Position numbers and translations under genes: made by a program. This document shows positions 9,900 to 19,266 of a DNA stretch of 40,530 nucleotides, one piece after another. The notes below the pieces were generated by a model. It searched no databases and was not told where the DNA came from. It was given only the letters and a program-made list of their open reading frames with translations. The DNA lies in assembly GCA_023663525.1 (NCBI GenBank), contig JAMPHF010000002.1:150354-190883 (forward strand). Direction: 5' to 3'. Origin of the DNA: Bacteroides sp. (lineage in GTDB: Bacteria > Bacteroidota > Bacteroidia > Bacteroidales > Muribaculaceae). The stretch's first letter is position 1, and every line of letters starts with the position of its first letter.

Positions 9900-9928
9900 C
9901 AGCCAATCGATAAAATCATCAATACAGC

Positions 9929-9975
9929 GGCAGGAAAGATTGCAGATGAGACCGTCATCGCGCAATCTTCCTGCC
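9929..9975 (+). terminator. Hairpin downstream of metG
   Basis: Bases 9929-9943 pair with 9962-9975 (14 bp with one bulged A), with a loop of about 18 bases. It starts 30 bases after the metG stop. No strong T-run follows, so it may act as a 3'-end stabiliser or a weak terminator. Confidence 0.5.
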
Positions 9976-10061
9976 AAATTCCAGAAACCTGTCTCAATCC
10001 ATACCATACACACATACATACACATTACTATAAGTTAACCTGATTACCACTCATTTCATCC

Positions 10062-11099
10062 ATGACACAAACACATAAGCCCCGACTACTCATCATCTAC
10101 ACGGGAGGGACAATCGGTATGATTGAAAATCCCGATACCCATGCCCTCCAGCCATTTGATTTCAGCCATCTGATAGACAACGTCCCCAAAATCAAGAAAC
10201 TTGACTATCAGATTGACAACATCCAGTTCAATCCCATCGATTCGAGCGACATGGATCCCGTGGGCTGGGCCGAAATAGCCACTGCCATTGCTGAGAACTA
10301 TGAGTCGTATGACGGCTTCGTGGTCCTCCACGGAACTGACACGATGGCCTACACCGCATCGGCACTCTCATTCATGCTCGGTAATCTCCACAAGCCCGTC
10401 ATCATCACCGGCTCGCAGCTACCGATCGGCGAGGTACGCACCGACGGCGAGGAAAACCTCATCACAGCCCTTCAGATTGCAGCCGCGACAACTTTCGACG
10501 GCTCACCGATGGTCCAGGAAGTGGCCATCCTCTTTGAGAACTATCTTTGGAGAGGCAACCGCTCCACCAAGATGAGTGCCGACAACTTCAATGCCTTCAA
10601 GAGCAACAATTACCCCCAGCTTGCAAAAATCGGACTAGGAATCCACTTCGCCGAGGAAGCCCTGTGGCGACCGAAAGAGCAAAAACCACTCCTGGTCAAC
10701 ACCAACATGGAGCGTGGAGTGATGTTTCTCGACCTGCATCCGGGCATGACACAGCAGACACTCCATCATCTCCTCATCACCCCCGGAATCTGCGGTATCG
10801 TCCTGCGGACATACGGTGCGGGAAATGCCCCGACTGCGGGATGGTTCATCGAGGAAATCGCTCAGGCCGTCCAGCGTGGCATAGTGATTGTCAACGTCAC
10901 GCAATGCGTCAACGGCGGCGTTCACCACCGCCGGTACGTGGCAGGCGACAAACTCGCTAATGCGGGTGTCATCTCCGGCCATGACATGACCTCAGAGGCG
11001 GCGATTACTAAACTGATGTATCTTTTCGGACTCGGTCTGACCCCCTCGGCCGTCGCAACCCGGATCGGCACCGACATCTGTGGTGAAGTAACCCTCTGA
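10062..11099 (+). CDS. ansA: Type I (cytoplasmic) L-asparaginase
   Basis: This 345-aa enzyme converts L-asparagine to aspartate and ammonia. The first active-site threonine is in YTGGTIGM (residues 13-20) and the second in HGTDTMAY (90-97). The lysine of the family follows later, as does SEAAITKLMYL near the C-terminus, part of the allosteric domain of type I enzymes. There is no signal peptide, so a cytoplasmic location is expected. It stands alone between metG and the convergent cysK, and ends 11 bases before a long two-way terminator. Confidence 0.95.
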   Translation: MTQTHKPRLLIIYTGGTIGMIENPDTHALQPFDFSHLIDNVPKIKKLDYQIDNIQFNPIDSSDMDPVGWAEIATAIAENYESYDGFVVLHGTDTMAYTASALSFMLGNLHKPVIITGSQLPIGEVRTDGEENLITALQIAAATTFDGSPMVQEVAILFENYLWRGNRSTKMSADNFNAFKSNNYPQLAKIGLGIHFAEEALWRPKEQKPLLVNTNMERGVMFLDLHPGMTQQTLHHLLITPGICGIVLRTYGAGNAPTAGWFIEEIAQAVQRGIVIVNVTQCVNGGVHHRRYVAGDKLANAGVISGHDMTSEAAITKLMYLFGLGLTPSAVATRIGTDICGEVTL

Positions 11100-11110
11100 C
11101 CGCCACAACG

Positions 11111-11201
11111 AAAAAGGCACATGAGGACAAAAGGAGCATAAGGAACAGAAAATTATTATAATTCTGTCACTTATGCTCCTTTTGTTCTCATGTGCCTTTT
11201 T
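11111..11201. terminator. Long bidirectional terminator between ansA and cysK
   Basis: Arms 11111-11142 and 11170-11201 pair over 32 bp with one G:U-type mismatch. A second short stem (ACAGAA at 11145-11150 with TTCTGT at 11162-11167) caps the loop. Both outer ends carry A5/T5 tracts, so each strand reads as a hairpin followed by U residues. It serves the convergent ansA and cysK genes. Confidence 0.93.
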
Positions 11202-11208
11202 ATGATTT

Positions 11209-12138
11209 TTAGCCGAAAAGTTCGGTTGACAGGTAGCGTTCGCCGGTGTCGGGAAGAAGCACGACAATATTCTTCCCGGTGTTGACCGGATCCTTGGCCA
11301 ATGAAGTAGCCGCATGGAGAGCTGCCCCTGATGAAATTCCGGCAAGAATGCCTTCGGTTTTGGCAAGATGGCGTGCAGCCTCGTATGCCTCGCTGCTGTC
11401 AACGGTAATAATTTTGTCAATCACCGTGCGGTCAAGGGTTGCAGGGATGAATCCCGCACCGATACCCTGGATTTTGTGCGGACCGGGCGCACCGCCACTT
11501 ATGACGGCAGAATCACTCGGCTCAACAGCCACAATTTCAATTGCCGGATTCTTCGACTTGAGATACTGACCGACACCGCTGACAGTACCGCCTGTCCCGA
11601 CTCCCGCAACGAAAATATCCACCTTCCCATCAAGAGCGTCCCAGATCTCCGGACCGGTCGTCTCACGATGGATTGTAGGATTGGCGAGATTGGTGAACTG
11701 TCCGAGAATCACACTGCCGGGAATGGATTTCTTCAATTCCTCAGCCTTGGCTATCGCACCCTTCATACCCTCCTTGCCCGGGGTCAGCACTATCTCAGCC
11801 CCGAGAGCGGCGAGGAGCTTTCTGCGCTCGATGCTCATTGTCTCGGGCATGGTGAGAATCACCTTATAACCGCGTGCAGCTCCGACAAGAGCAAGACCGA
11901 CCCCGGTGTTTCCACTCGTAGGCTCAATTATCGTAGCTCCGTGCGAGAGAGTGCCGTCTGTCTCGGCATTGTTTATCATGTTTAGTGCGACTCGGTCCTT
12001 CACTGACCCACCGGGATTGAACGACTCCACTTTCGCATAAATGGTACTGACGGTTCCTATCGACTTATCGTATGACTTCAGTTTCACGAGAGGCGTATGA
12101 CCGACCGCTTCCAGAATCGAATCCAAAAATTTTTTCAT
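11209..12138 (-). CDS. cysK: Cysteine synthase A (O-acetylserine sulfhydrylase)
   Basis: This 309-aa PLP enzyme makes L-cysteine from O-acetylserine and sulfide. The PLP lysine is K47 in NPGGSVKDRVAL. The substrate loop EPTSGNTGVGLALV, the phosphate-binding GVGTGGTVSGVG and the C-terminal GISSGAALHAA are all present. Length is normal for CysK/CysM. It has its own upstream promoter candidate and ends at the shared terminator with ansA. CysK rather than CysM is chosen from overall motif form; confidence in the reaction is very high. Confidence 0.95.
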   Translation of the reverse strand: MKKFLDSILEAVGHTPLVKLKSYDKSIGTVSTIYAKVESFNPGGSVKDRVALNMINNAETDGTLSHGATIIEPTSGNTGVGLALVGAARGYKVILTMPETMSIERRKLLAALGAEIVLTPGKEGMKGAIAKAEELKKSIPGSVILGQFTNLANPTIHRETTGPEIWDALDGKVDIFVAGVGTGGTVSGVGQYLKSKNPAIEIVAVEPSDSAVISGGAPGPHKIQGIGAGFIPATLDRTVIDKIITVDSSEAYEAARHLAKTEGILAGISSGAALHAATSLAKDPVNTGKNIVVLLPDTGERYLSTELFG

Positions 12139-12173
12139 TTAACAGGAAATTGACGTTAACAATATGGCACACA

Positions 12174-12207
12174 CAAAATATATGTGCATGAATTATAAAA
12201 AATGCAA
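12174..12207 (-). promoter_or_regulatory. Candidate promoter for cysK
   Basis: Read on the minus strand, TTGC (12207-12204) is followed after 21 bases by TATATTTTG (12182-12174). The latter differs from TAnnTTTG by one inserted base. It lies about 36 bases before the cysK start. Confidence 0.45.
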
Positions 12208-12228
12208 CGATCAATGAGTAGAGTTAGT

Positions 12229-12939
12229 TCACAGTCGCCCCTCATCCATGTAGGAATAATACCGGTCGCGGGCAATTATCAGATGGTCGAGGACTCGGAT
12301 GTCGAGATAAGATGCGCCCTCCTTTATCCTGTGGGTCAAACGGTCATCCTCGACACTGGGGACGGGATTGCCTGACGGATGATTATGCACGAGGATTATG
12401 CCTGACGCGAGACAATCGACCGCACGCTTGAGCAGCAGCTTTATATCTACGACCGTCCCTGCCGTGCCACCCTGCGACAGACATCTGCGGGATTTCACAC
12501 GGTTGCTGCGTGAAAGCATCAGCACCCAGAACTCCTCATAGTCCAGGCTTTCCATCGATGGAGCCATGAGAGTCACGACATCACGACTCGACGTAATCTG
12601 CACCTCGCGGTTGTCGGCCATCTGCTGGCGGTTACGACGGCCAAGCTCGAATGCGGCTGCCAGACAGACGGCTTTGGCCGGTCCGACACCCTTATACTTC
12701 GTCATCAGCTCATCCATGCTGAGACGCGCGAGATTGTCCACGCGATTGTCGCAGTCACGGAGTATGCTCCGCGCGAGGTCTATCACCGACATGCCCGGCA
12801 GACCGCCGCCGAATATCAGCCCGACAAGCTCTGCGTCGCTCAACGCACGTATGCCATGCTTCAGTGCCTTCTCGCGTGGCTTCTCGTCATCGCCGAGATC
12901 ATGAATCCGGCGGGTGACAAAAGGAGAGTGGGTTTCCAT
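12229..12939 (-). CDS. radC: RadC-family JAB/MPN-domain protein
   Basis: This 236-aa protein has an N-terminal helix-hairpin-helix region (LSDAELVGLIFGGG, then the KYKGVGPAKAVCLAAAFELGRR block in two parts) and a C-terminal JAB/MPN domain. The metal-binding motif HNHPSGNPVPSVEDD starts at residue 185, preceded by the conserved acidic EEFWVL. Despite its name, a direct repair role for RadC is doubtful. It is the last gene of the minus-strand cluster that begins at the C69 peptidase, 52 bases after the glycosyltransferase. Confidence 0.93.
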   Translation of the reverse strand: METHSPFVTRRIHDLGDDEKPREKALKHGIRALSDAELVGLIFGGGLPGMSVIDLARSILRDCDNRVDNLARLSMDELMTKYKGVGPAKAVCLAAAFELGRRNRQQMADNREVQITSSRDVVTLMAPSMESLDYEEFWVLMLSRSNRVKSRRCLSQGGTAGTVVDIKLLLKRAVDCLASGIILVHNHPSGNPVPSVEDDRLTHRIKEGASYLDIRVLDHLIIARDRYYSYMDEGRL

Positions 12940-12991
12940 TCACACATCCATTTTATATTGTTACTATTCTGTCTCAGTTGCCCCGAATTCG

Positions 12992-14008
12992 TCACTTTCC
13001 CTTGCGCAGGAGTATCTCCTCCTCCACATTGCGTCCGCGACCGAGCATGATTTTCACGAAATACGCCTTTATGAAGCCACACCCGTAGCCACAAATCTGA
13101 ATCACGCTTGCAGGAATCGCCTTGACGGCTATCACCGGAGACTTCGTTGAGACAAGCGCGGAGACGAAGATGGCGAACAGATAAAGCCCCAATGGAAGCA
13201 AGAACCACGGAGATACGGCAAATGAGAGAATCAGAAGTATCAGCCCTGCAATGACCGCTAAAGCCGGAAGGGCATGAACAACTTTCATAGAGCCGGGATA
13301 AAGCAATTTCAGAGTGATGCGCGACATGCCGAACACATACACCTGTCTCAGAAATTTCCTGAAATCCACCCTACGCTTGTGGTAGACGTAGGCCGGACGG
13401 ATGAGCGCGATACTGAAACCCGCCTCGCGGATGCGTGTGGACATGTCAATATCCTCCGAGAACATTTCACGGAAGCCTCCCACCCTATCGTAGACCCGGC
13501 GGGAGAAACCCATGTTGAACGTGCGCGGGACAAATTTCTCAAGGCTCACCTTTCCGCCACGTATGCCGCCGGTGGTCAGAAAAGAGGTCATGGCAAAATT
13601 TATGGCCTTTTGGGTGGATGTGAACGACTCATGAGCTGCATCCGGTCCACCGAAACAATCGGACGGTGCACTGTCCAACTCCCGCGACAGTGTGACGAAA
13701 TAGTCCTGCGGAATCACGCAATCGCTGTCGAAGAATATGAAGTAGTCACCCGACGCCCGCTCCATGCCGTAGTTTCGGGCTATGGAACGTCCCTCATTGT
13801 CCTTATAGAAATACTTCACATCAACGTCGCGAAACGAGCGCACCACATCGCCACAAGGATCTGTGGAGCCGTCCTCGACAATGACGACCTCAAAATTCTT
13901 CAACGTCTGCTTCGAGAGGCTGTCAAGAAGGTCGCTCACCTCATCAATACGGTTATAGACCGGGACAATGACCGAGAAACGCGGATGATTGTCAGAATTT
14001 TTCTCCAT
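12992..14008 (-). CDS. Membrane-anchored family 2 glycosyltransferase
   Basis: A GT-A fold nucleotide-sugar transferase of 338 aa. FSVIVPVYNR is at residues 11-20, VEDGSTD at 44-50, and the metal-binding DSD at 94-96 in FFDSDC. An acceptor-side ED motif is in MFSEDIDMSTRIREAG. The C-terminal third contains two adjacent hydrophobic segments and a third weaker one, which would anchor it in the inner membrane. Donor and acceptor cannot be told. No polysaccharide cluster surrounds it; nspC lies 20 bases upstream in transcription order. Confidence 0.9.
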   Translation of the reverse strand: MEKNSDNHPRFSVIVPVYNRIDEVSDLLDSLSKQTLKNFEVVIVEDGSTDPCGDVVRSFRDVDVKYFYKDNEGRSIARNYGMERASGDYFIFFDSDCVIPQDYFVTLSRELDSAPSDCFGGPDAAHESFTSTQKAINFAMTSFLTTGGIRGGKVSLEKFVPRTFNMGFSRRVYDRVGGFREMFSEDIDMSTRIREAGFSIALIRPAYVYHKRRVDFRKFLRQVYVFGMSRITLKLLYPGSMKVVHALPALAVIAGLILLILSFAVSPWFLLPLGLYLFAIFVSALVSTKSPVIAVKAIPASVIQICGYGCGFIKAYFVKIMLGRGRNVEEEILLRKGK

Positions 14009-14028
14009 AATGCGCGAATATTTCTTTG

Positions 14029-15159
14029 TTAAGACATGCGGTGCTTATAGTCCTCATAGTCAAACCTCCGCAGATAGGTGCATTCTCCGTCTTTATCACA
14101 AAGGACAATTGCCGGGTGCTGAATGCCGTTGAACATAGTGGTTTTGACGGTCGTGTAGTGGTTCATGTCCTCCAGCGTCAGGTGGTCACCGGCTTTCAGC
14201 GGTGAAGCGAAACACCAGTCCCCCACATAGTCACCGCTCAGACATGAATTTCCTCCGAGACGGTAGCGGGGCAGACCCTCAGCCTCCTCGACACTCTCCG
14301 TTATGGCCGGTTTATAGGGCATTTCAAGGCAATCGGGCATGTGGCAGGCAAAGCTCGCATCAATGATGGCCGTCTTTATACCCTGATTGTCCACAACGTC
14401 GAGTACTTCGGTGACAAGATCGCCGGTGCGCCACATCCATGCGCTGCCGGGCTCCAACACGACATTCAGCCAAGGGTAACGCTTGCGGAAGTCCCTCAGC
14501 AATGAGATGAGATGGTCCACGTCATACCCCTCACGCGTCATGAGGTGACCGCCACCGAAATTCACCCACTCAAGCTGACCGAAATATTGCCCGAACTGGC
14601 TCTCGAACGCATCAAGAACTTTCGCGAGATCATAGCTCGAACTCTCGCACAGCGCATGGAAATGCAGCCCCTTGATTCCGGCAGGCAGATGACCGCCAAG
14701 CTGCTCAGCCGTCACTCCGAAACGCGAGCCGGGAAGCGCGGGGTTGTACATCTCTGTCTCGATGACCGAACACTGGGGGTTGACCCTCAAGCCCGGCGAG
14801 ACTCCTGCTGCCACAGCCATGTCGCCGTAACGTTCCCACTGGCTGAGGGAGTTGAACGTCAGGTGAGTGGCACGCGTGAGGAACTCGCCTATCGTCGCGT
14901 CAGTGTAGACGGGGCAATAGACATGAGCCTCACCGCCAAGCTCCTCATTGCCGAGGCGCAGTTCGTTGAGCGAACTAGCGGTGAAATCCCTGTTATATTC
15001 CCGCACGATGTGGAAACTGCGCCAAAGCGCGTTGGCTTTGAACGCCATTATGATGTTGACATCCGCCTCGCGCTCAACCCGGCTAATCAGTTCAAGATTC
15101 CGGCGCATCCGGGTCTCATAGACTATATAATATGGTGTAGGAATTTCGTTGGCTCTCAT
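14029..15159 (-). CDS. nspC: Carboxynorspermidine / carboxyspermidine decarboxylase
   Basis: This 376-aa fold-type III PLP decarboxylase forms spermidine or norspermidine in the aspartate-semialdehyde polyamine route used by many gut Bacteroidales. The PLP lysine is K41 in IIMAFKANALW. Other family marks are GLRVNPQCS, GLHFHALCESS, VNFGGGHL and the active-site cysteine region DASFACHMPDC. The partner carboxyspermidine dehydrogenase is not in this window. The gene lies 15 bases from the helicase and 20 bases from the glycosyltransferase, so it is probably cotranscribed. Confidence 0.93.
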   Translation of the reverse strand: MRANEIPTPYYIVYETRMRRNLELISRVEREADVNIIMAFKANALWRSFHIVREYNRDFTASSLNELRLGNEELGGEAHVYCPVYTDATIGEFLTRATHLTFNSLSQWERYGDMAVAAGVSPGLRVNPQCSVIETEMYNPALPGSRFGVTAEQLGGHLPAGIKGLHFHALCESSSYDLAKVLDAFESQFGQYFGQLEWVNFGGGHLMTREGYDVDHLISLLRDFRKRYPWLNVVLEPGSAWMWRTGDLVTEVLDVVDNQGIKTAIIDASFACHMPDCLEMPYKPAITESVEEAEGLPRYRLGGNSCLSGDYVGDWCFASPLKAGDHLTLEDMNHYTTVKTTMFNGIQHPAIVLCDKDGECTYLRRFDYEDYKHRMS

Positions 15160-15174
15160 TTCGTTCTATATATA

Positions 15175-17535
15175 TTACTCCAATATGGCAAATTTTGCAA
15201 ACTTCAGCATCAAGGTGCGTTGGTCAGTCGTATCGAAATCCACCGTGATGCGGGGATCGGGCGACAGATTGTCGATATAGACAATCGTTCCTGCCCCAAA
15301 CTTGGCATGTTCGATTCTCATTCCCTCCGACAGCTCTGCCTTTGTATGATAGGTGTGCGACCGATTGCCCGCGCTGATTGGCTGCGGAGCGGGATTGGTC
15401 TTGGGTCTGTCCGGCAGGTCGAAAGGTCTCTTGACCGGCGGCACGGCGGGAGCGGCGGACGGGCGGCGCACCGAGTTCAGACTCCGTGCGGTCCCCGACA
15501 TCGAAGCCGCATAGTTGGCGGTCGGACGAACCTTCGGAGCTGAGGCAGCGAGAATGTCGTTGGTGGCGAGATGGAGATATTGGGGATTGATGTCGCCGAG
15601 AAAACGCGAGGGGCGGCAAGCGGCCGTCTGTCCGTTGCGGAAGCGTGACCCTGCATAGCTGAGCATACAGAATTTCCTCGCTCTCGTGATTGCCACATAC
15701 ATGAGCCGTCGCTCCTCCTCAATCTGCGCGGGAGTGTCCTGAGCCATAGCCGACGGAAACAGTTCCTCCTCGACACCGACCACAAACACATTGTTGAATT
15801 CGAGTCCCTTCGCGGCATGGACAGTCATCAGCGTAACCCGCTCCTCCTCGCCATTTGAGTCCGAGTCCTGATCCGTGGCAAGCGATACCTCTGCCATGAA
15901 GTCGGCCAGCCCTACTGCGGAATTACCTTCCTCCTGACGGGTCTCCACGAAGTCCTTCACACCGTTGAGAAGTTCCTCAAGATTATCCTGCTTGGATATG
16001 CTTTCAGGCGTATTTTCATGGACAAGCATCGACAATAGCTTAGTCTTCTCTATAATCTTTTTTGCAAGCCCCAATGCATCAATACCTTTGCGGTTAAGTT
16101 CCACAAACTCCGTGATCAGCCCGGCAAACTCATCGAGTTTCCGTAAGGTGCCTGCATTGAGTCCCGCCGGATGTTTCCCCGGCTCCTGAATGACAGTCCA
16201 AAGGCTCACATTATCCTCCATGGCCCGGCTGACGAGTTTACGGACAGTCGTGTCACCGATTCCGCGTGCCGGGAAATTGATGATGCGCTTCAAAGCCTCG
16301 TCATCGTCTGGGTTGAGAGCCATTCGGAAATAGGCTATCGCATCCTTGACTTCCTTACGCTGATAGAACGAGAGACCGCCGTAGATCCTGTAAGGGATAT
16401 TCCTCTTTCGCAATGCCTCCTCAAGCACTCGGCTCTGGGCATTGGTCCTGTAGAGGATGGCAAACTCATCCGCGCTGTCGCCCGAACGCATCTTGAGCTG
16501 CGATATGCGCGAGGCAACCTGATAGGCCTCCTCGAAATCACTGTAACACTTCACGACATCGACCAAGGCTCCATTTTCGTTTTCCGAGTAGACCTGTTTC
16601 GGTATCTGGTCAACGTTCTTGTCGATGAGCGACCCGGCGGCGTTGATGATGTTGCGCGTGGAGCGATAGTTGCGTTCGAGTTTGAAAGTCGCCAAGTTCG
16701 GGTAGCTCGTTTTCAGGTCGAGGATGTTGCGGATGTTTGCACCACGGAATGAATAAATGCTCTGCGCATCATCGCCCACCACACAGAGCTTTCCGCTCTC
16801 ACGAGTGAGCATGGTGACAATCACGTGCTGAGCGAAATTGGTGTCCTGATACTCATCGACCAGCACATAGCGGAAAAATTCCTGATAGTGGCGCAGGATG
16901 TCGGGATTGTCGCGCAGCAGCACGTTGGTGTAGTAGAGCAAATCATCGAAATCCATCGCGCTCGACGCTATGCAGCGGTCACAGTAGGCCTTGTAGATGG
17001 CATGAAGCTCCGGACGCTTCGCCTGCCGGTCAGCCTCAATGACATCGCGGCTCATGGCGTAGGTCTCGGGGGAGACAAGCGCGTTTTTCGCTCCGGATAT
17101 GGCCGAAAGCACCGCCGACGGTTTATAGATTTTCTCGTCAAGCTGCATATCCTTTAGGATTGTCTTGACGAGCGACTTGCTGTCGGCCGTGTCATAGATT
17201 GTGAAATTGCTTTTGAAGCCTATCCGGTCGGCATTTGAGCGTAATATACGTGCGAAAATCGAGTGGAATGTACCCATCCACAGACGGGAGGCGACCCCCG
17301 ACCCGACAAGCTGCTCGATGCGCTCACGCATCTCCCTGGCAGCCTTGTTGGTGAAGGTCAAAGCCAAAATGCGCCACGGCTCATAGCCGAGGCGCAAAAG
17401 ATGGACAATTTTATATGTGAGCACGCGTGTCTTTCCCGAACCCGCACCGGCGATCACAAGCTGAGGACCGGCGCAGTATTCCACGGCAGCGCGCTGCTGC
17501 TCATTCAATTGGTCAAGATAACCGTTTTCAGTCAT
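15175..17535 (-). CDS. UvrD/PcrA-type superfamily 1 DNA helicase
   Basis: This 786-aa 3'-5' helicase begins with the Q-motif region LNEQQRAAVEY. Walker A is GAGSGKT at residues 30-36. DEYQDTNFAQ (motif II), the QSIYSFRGANI block (motif III), YRTNAQSR (motif IV), VTLMTVHAAKGLEF (motif V) and YVAITRARK (motif VI) all follow. The last about 60 residues (GMRIEHAKFGAGTIV onward) form the Tudor-like domain of PcrA that contacts RNA polymerase. Expected roles are nucleotide excision repair and clearing of RecA filaments or stalled polymerase. It follows the C69 peptidase by 10 bases. Confidence 0.95.
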   Translation of the reverse strand: MTENGYLDQLNEQQRAAVEYCAGPQLVIAGAGSGKTRVLTYKIVHLLRLGYEPWRILALTFTNKAAREMRERIEQLVGSGVASRLWMGTFHSIFARILRSNADRIGFKSNFTIYDTADSKSLVKTILKDMQLDEKIYKPSAVLSAISGAKNALVSPETYAMSRDVIEADRQAKRPELHAIYKAYCDRCIASSAMDFDDLLYYTNVLLRDNPDILRHYQEFFRYVLVDEYQDTNFAQHVIVTMLTRESGKLCVVGDDAQSIYSFRGANIRNILDLKTSYPNLATFKLERNYRSTRNIINAAGSLIDKNVDQIPKQVYSENENGALVDVVKCYSDFEEAYQVASRISQLKMRSGDSADEFAILYRTNAQSRVLEEALRKRNIPYRIYGGLSFYQRKEVKDAIAYFRMALNPDDDEALKRIINFPARGIGDTTVRKLVSRAMEDNVSLWTVIQEPGKHPAGLNAGTLRKLDEFAGLITEFVELNRKGIDALGLAKKIIEKTKLLSMLVHENTPESISKQDNLEELLNGVKDFVETRQEEGNSAVGLADFMAEVSLATDQDSDSNGEEERVTLMTVHAAKGLEFNNVFVVGVEEELFPSAMAQDTPAQIEEERRLMYVAITRARKFCMLSYAGSRFRNGQTAACRPSRFLGDINPQYLHLATNDILAASAPKVRPTANYAASMSGTARSLNSVRRPSAAPAVPPVKRPFDLPDRPKTNPAPQPISAGNRSHTYHTKAELSEGMRIEHAKFGAGTIVYIDNLSPDPRITVDFDTTDQRTLMLKFAKFAILE

Positions 17536-17545
17536 TGTTTTAAAA

Positions 17546-19168
17546 TTACTTCACGCGGAGATGGTCGCCGGTCTGGTCGGCGATGGAGCGGTAGTAACGC
17601 TCGTCATAGCCTCCATAGATCGGCGAGACGGGCATACCCTCGGGTGTGCGCTGGAACTTGCCGTCCTTCTCACGCTTGATGTTGCCGTCCATGTATTTGA
17701 CGAGCAGATAGTCACCGAGATCCTTATAGTGCTTGACGAAACGCTTCGAGGCCTCCTCGGAGTGCGAGTTGAGACGCTGGCGGGCTGTGGCCTCGTCGAG
17801 TCCGGGAATCTCAGCCAGCATTGCGCTGACTTCGTTCTCAAGCGTTGACTCCTCGGCTTTCTGCACACGGCGGATGTCGTCGATCATCTTGCTGTACTGA
17901 TGATATGCCTGATTTGCCACATAGCTTGTCACCCAAAAAGCCGCATCCCACGAGAGAGTGAGGAGGTCGCCGTTGCCGACGGCAAATTCATGAGGAATGG
18001 TGGTCAGACTGTTGTACATCGGGACGTAGACGCATGTGTTGGCATCATCAACGCCAAACCAGAGGATACCGCGCATCAACTCGGGGTGGGCGGAGTTCAT
18101 CTGCGACACGAACGAGAAGCCGGTCTGCTGTGTGGCGATGGCGCGCTCGTTGAGATACTCCTTGCCATCGACCTTGAAGGTCATGGGTCGCCAGCGGTAA
18201 GGCACGGCATACGGACCGGCGCCTATGTCCTGCGTCATGTCCATCGGGGTTCCCTCGAAGTGGTCGCGCATCATCCACTTCATGTCGTTGAGGCTCACCT
18301 GACGGTCAGGCTTCACCCAAAGAGGGAAAGGCTCACCCTCGGAGTTGAGCACCCAGGGGAGGTAGGCATCCATTCCATCCTTGAAACGGTTGAAATAGCT
18401 CCAGACACGTCCGTCGCAACCGCGTGTGGCAGTGCCGTCGAGCTCACCATAGGCAAGCGAGAAGCTGAAATCCTCATCCTTGCCGTCATAGTAGCCCATC
18501 TTGCGGGCGAAGTCGATGACATCGGGTGAGTAGAGGGTATTCTCCTTATCATTGAGCGGAAATTTGTGGATGCGGGGATGGTTGGCATGGCCTGCGATGC
18601 AATCGTCAGGGATGCGGCGGGCCACCCACACAGCACCCTTCTCTTTGCCGCCCTTACCGACGAGTTCCATGATCCACGCCTCCTCGGAGTCGGCGATCGA
18701 GAACGACTCACCGCTCGAATGGTAGCCATATTCGTTGACGAGGTCGGTCATGATCTTTATGGCCTCGCGCGGAGTCTTAGCGCGTTCGAGAGTCACGTAG
18801 ATAAGCGAGCCGTAGTCCATGATGCCGGTAGTGTCCGCAAGCTCCGGGCGACCGCCCCATGTGCTCTCGGAGATGGTGAGACCATGCTCGTTCATGTTGC
18901 CGATGGTGGTGTAGGTGTGAGCCACCTGCGGAATGTCGCCGAGATATTTGCCCGTGTCCCACTCGACAATCTTGCGCACAGAGCCGGGGGCATGATTCCC
19001 GCCGGGACGGTTGTAGAGCTCGCCGTAGAGCGTATGGCTGTCGGCGGCGTATGTCACGAGCACCGACCCGTCTGTCGTAGCCTTCTTGCCGGCGATCAGG
19101 CTCGTGCAGGCCAGTGCCTCGACCGGAAGCACAACGACCAGGGATAATAACAGTGATTTGATTTTCAT
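17546..19168 (-). CDS. Secreted C69-family dipeptidase
   Basis: An Ntn-hydrolase dipeptidase of 540 aa from the start I prefer. From ATG 19168 there is a typical signal peptide (MKIKSLLLSLVVVLPVEALA). Cleavage then exposes C21 of CTSLIAGKKATTDGS, the N-terminal nucleophile of the C69 family. An in-frame ATG at 19210 would add 14 residues before the signal peptide and is less likely. Downstream the family blocks HGLTISESTWGG, ANHPRIH and MRDHFEGTPMD are present. It should release amino acids from dipeptides in the periplasm. It is the first gene of the minus-strand cluster that runs to radC. Confidence 0.92.
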   Translation of the reverse strand: MKIKSLLLSLVVVLPVEALACTSLIAGKKATTDGSVLVTYAADSHTLYGELYNRPGGNHAPGSVRKIVEWDTGKYLGDIPQVAHTYTTIGNMNEHGLTISESTWGGRPELADTTGIMDYGSLIYVTLERAKTPREAIKIMTDLVNEYGYHSSGESFSIADSEEAWIMELVGKGGKEKGAVWVARRIPDDCIAGHANHPRIHKFPLNDKENTLYSPDVIDFARKMGYYDGKDEDFSFSLAYGELDGTATRGCDGRVWSYFNRFKDGMDAYLPWVLNSEGEPFPLWVKPDRQVSLNDMKWMMRDHFEGTPMDMTQDIGAGPYAVPYRWRPMTFKVDGKEYLNERAIATQQTGFSFVSQMNSAHPELMRGILWFGVDDANTCVYVPMYNSLTTIPHEFAVGNGDLLTLSWDAAFWVTSYVANQAYHQYSKMIDDIRRVQKAEESTLENEVSAMLAEIPGLDEATARQRLNSHSEEASKRFVKHYKDLGDYLLVKYMDGNIKREKDGKFQRTPEGMPVSPIYGGYDERYYRSIADQTGDHLRVK

Positions 19169-19237
19169 AGAGTTGTGTATGTTGCTGATTGGTTGTGTCT
19201 CATGGTTCAACGACCGTCACTGCGGTCAATGTTTTCG

Positions 19238-19266
19238 CAAAGATAATGAAATTTTTTGAGAATGCG
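19238..19266 (-). promoter_or_regulatory. Promoter of the C69 peptidase cluster
   Basis: On the minus strand TATCTTTG (19245-19238) fits TAnnTTTG exactly. A TTTCGC element lies about 19 bases upstream in place of TTTG. The predicted start of transcription lies about 60 bases before ATG 19168. Confidence 0.6.

Noticed and set aside
9246..10025. 259-codon antisense frame over metG
   Set aside because: It runs opposite the conserved MetRS C-terminal domain and has no family motif; a shadow of codon bias.
16171..16752. 193-codon plus-strand frame inside the helicase gene
   Set aside because: The opposite strand carries all SF1 helicase motifs; no independent support for this frame.
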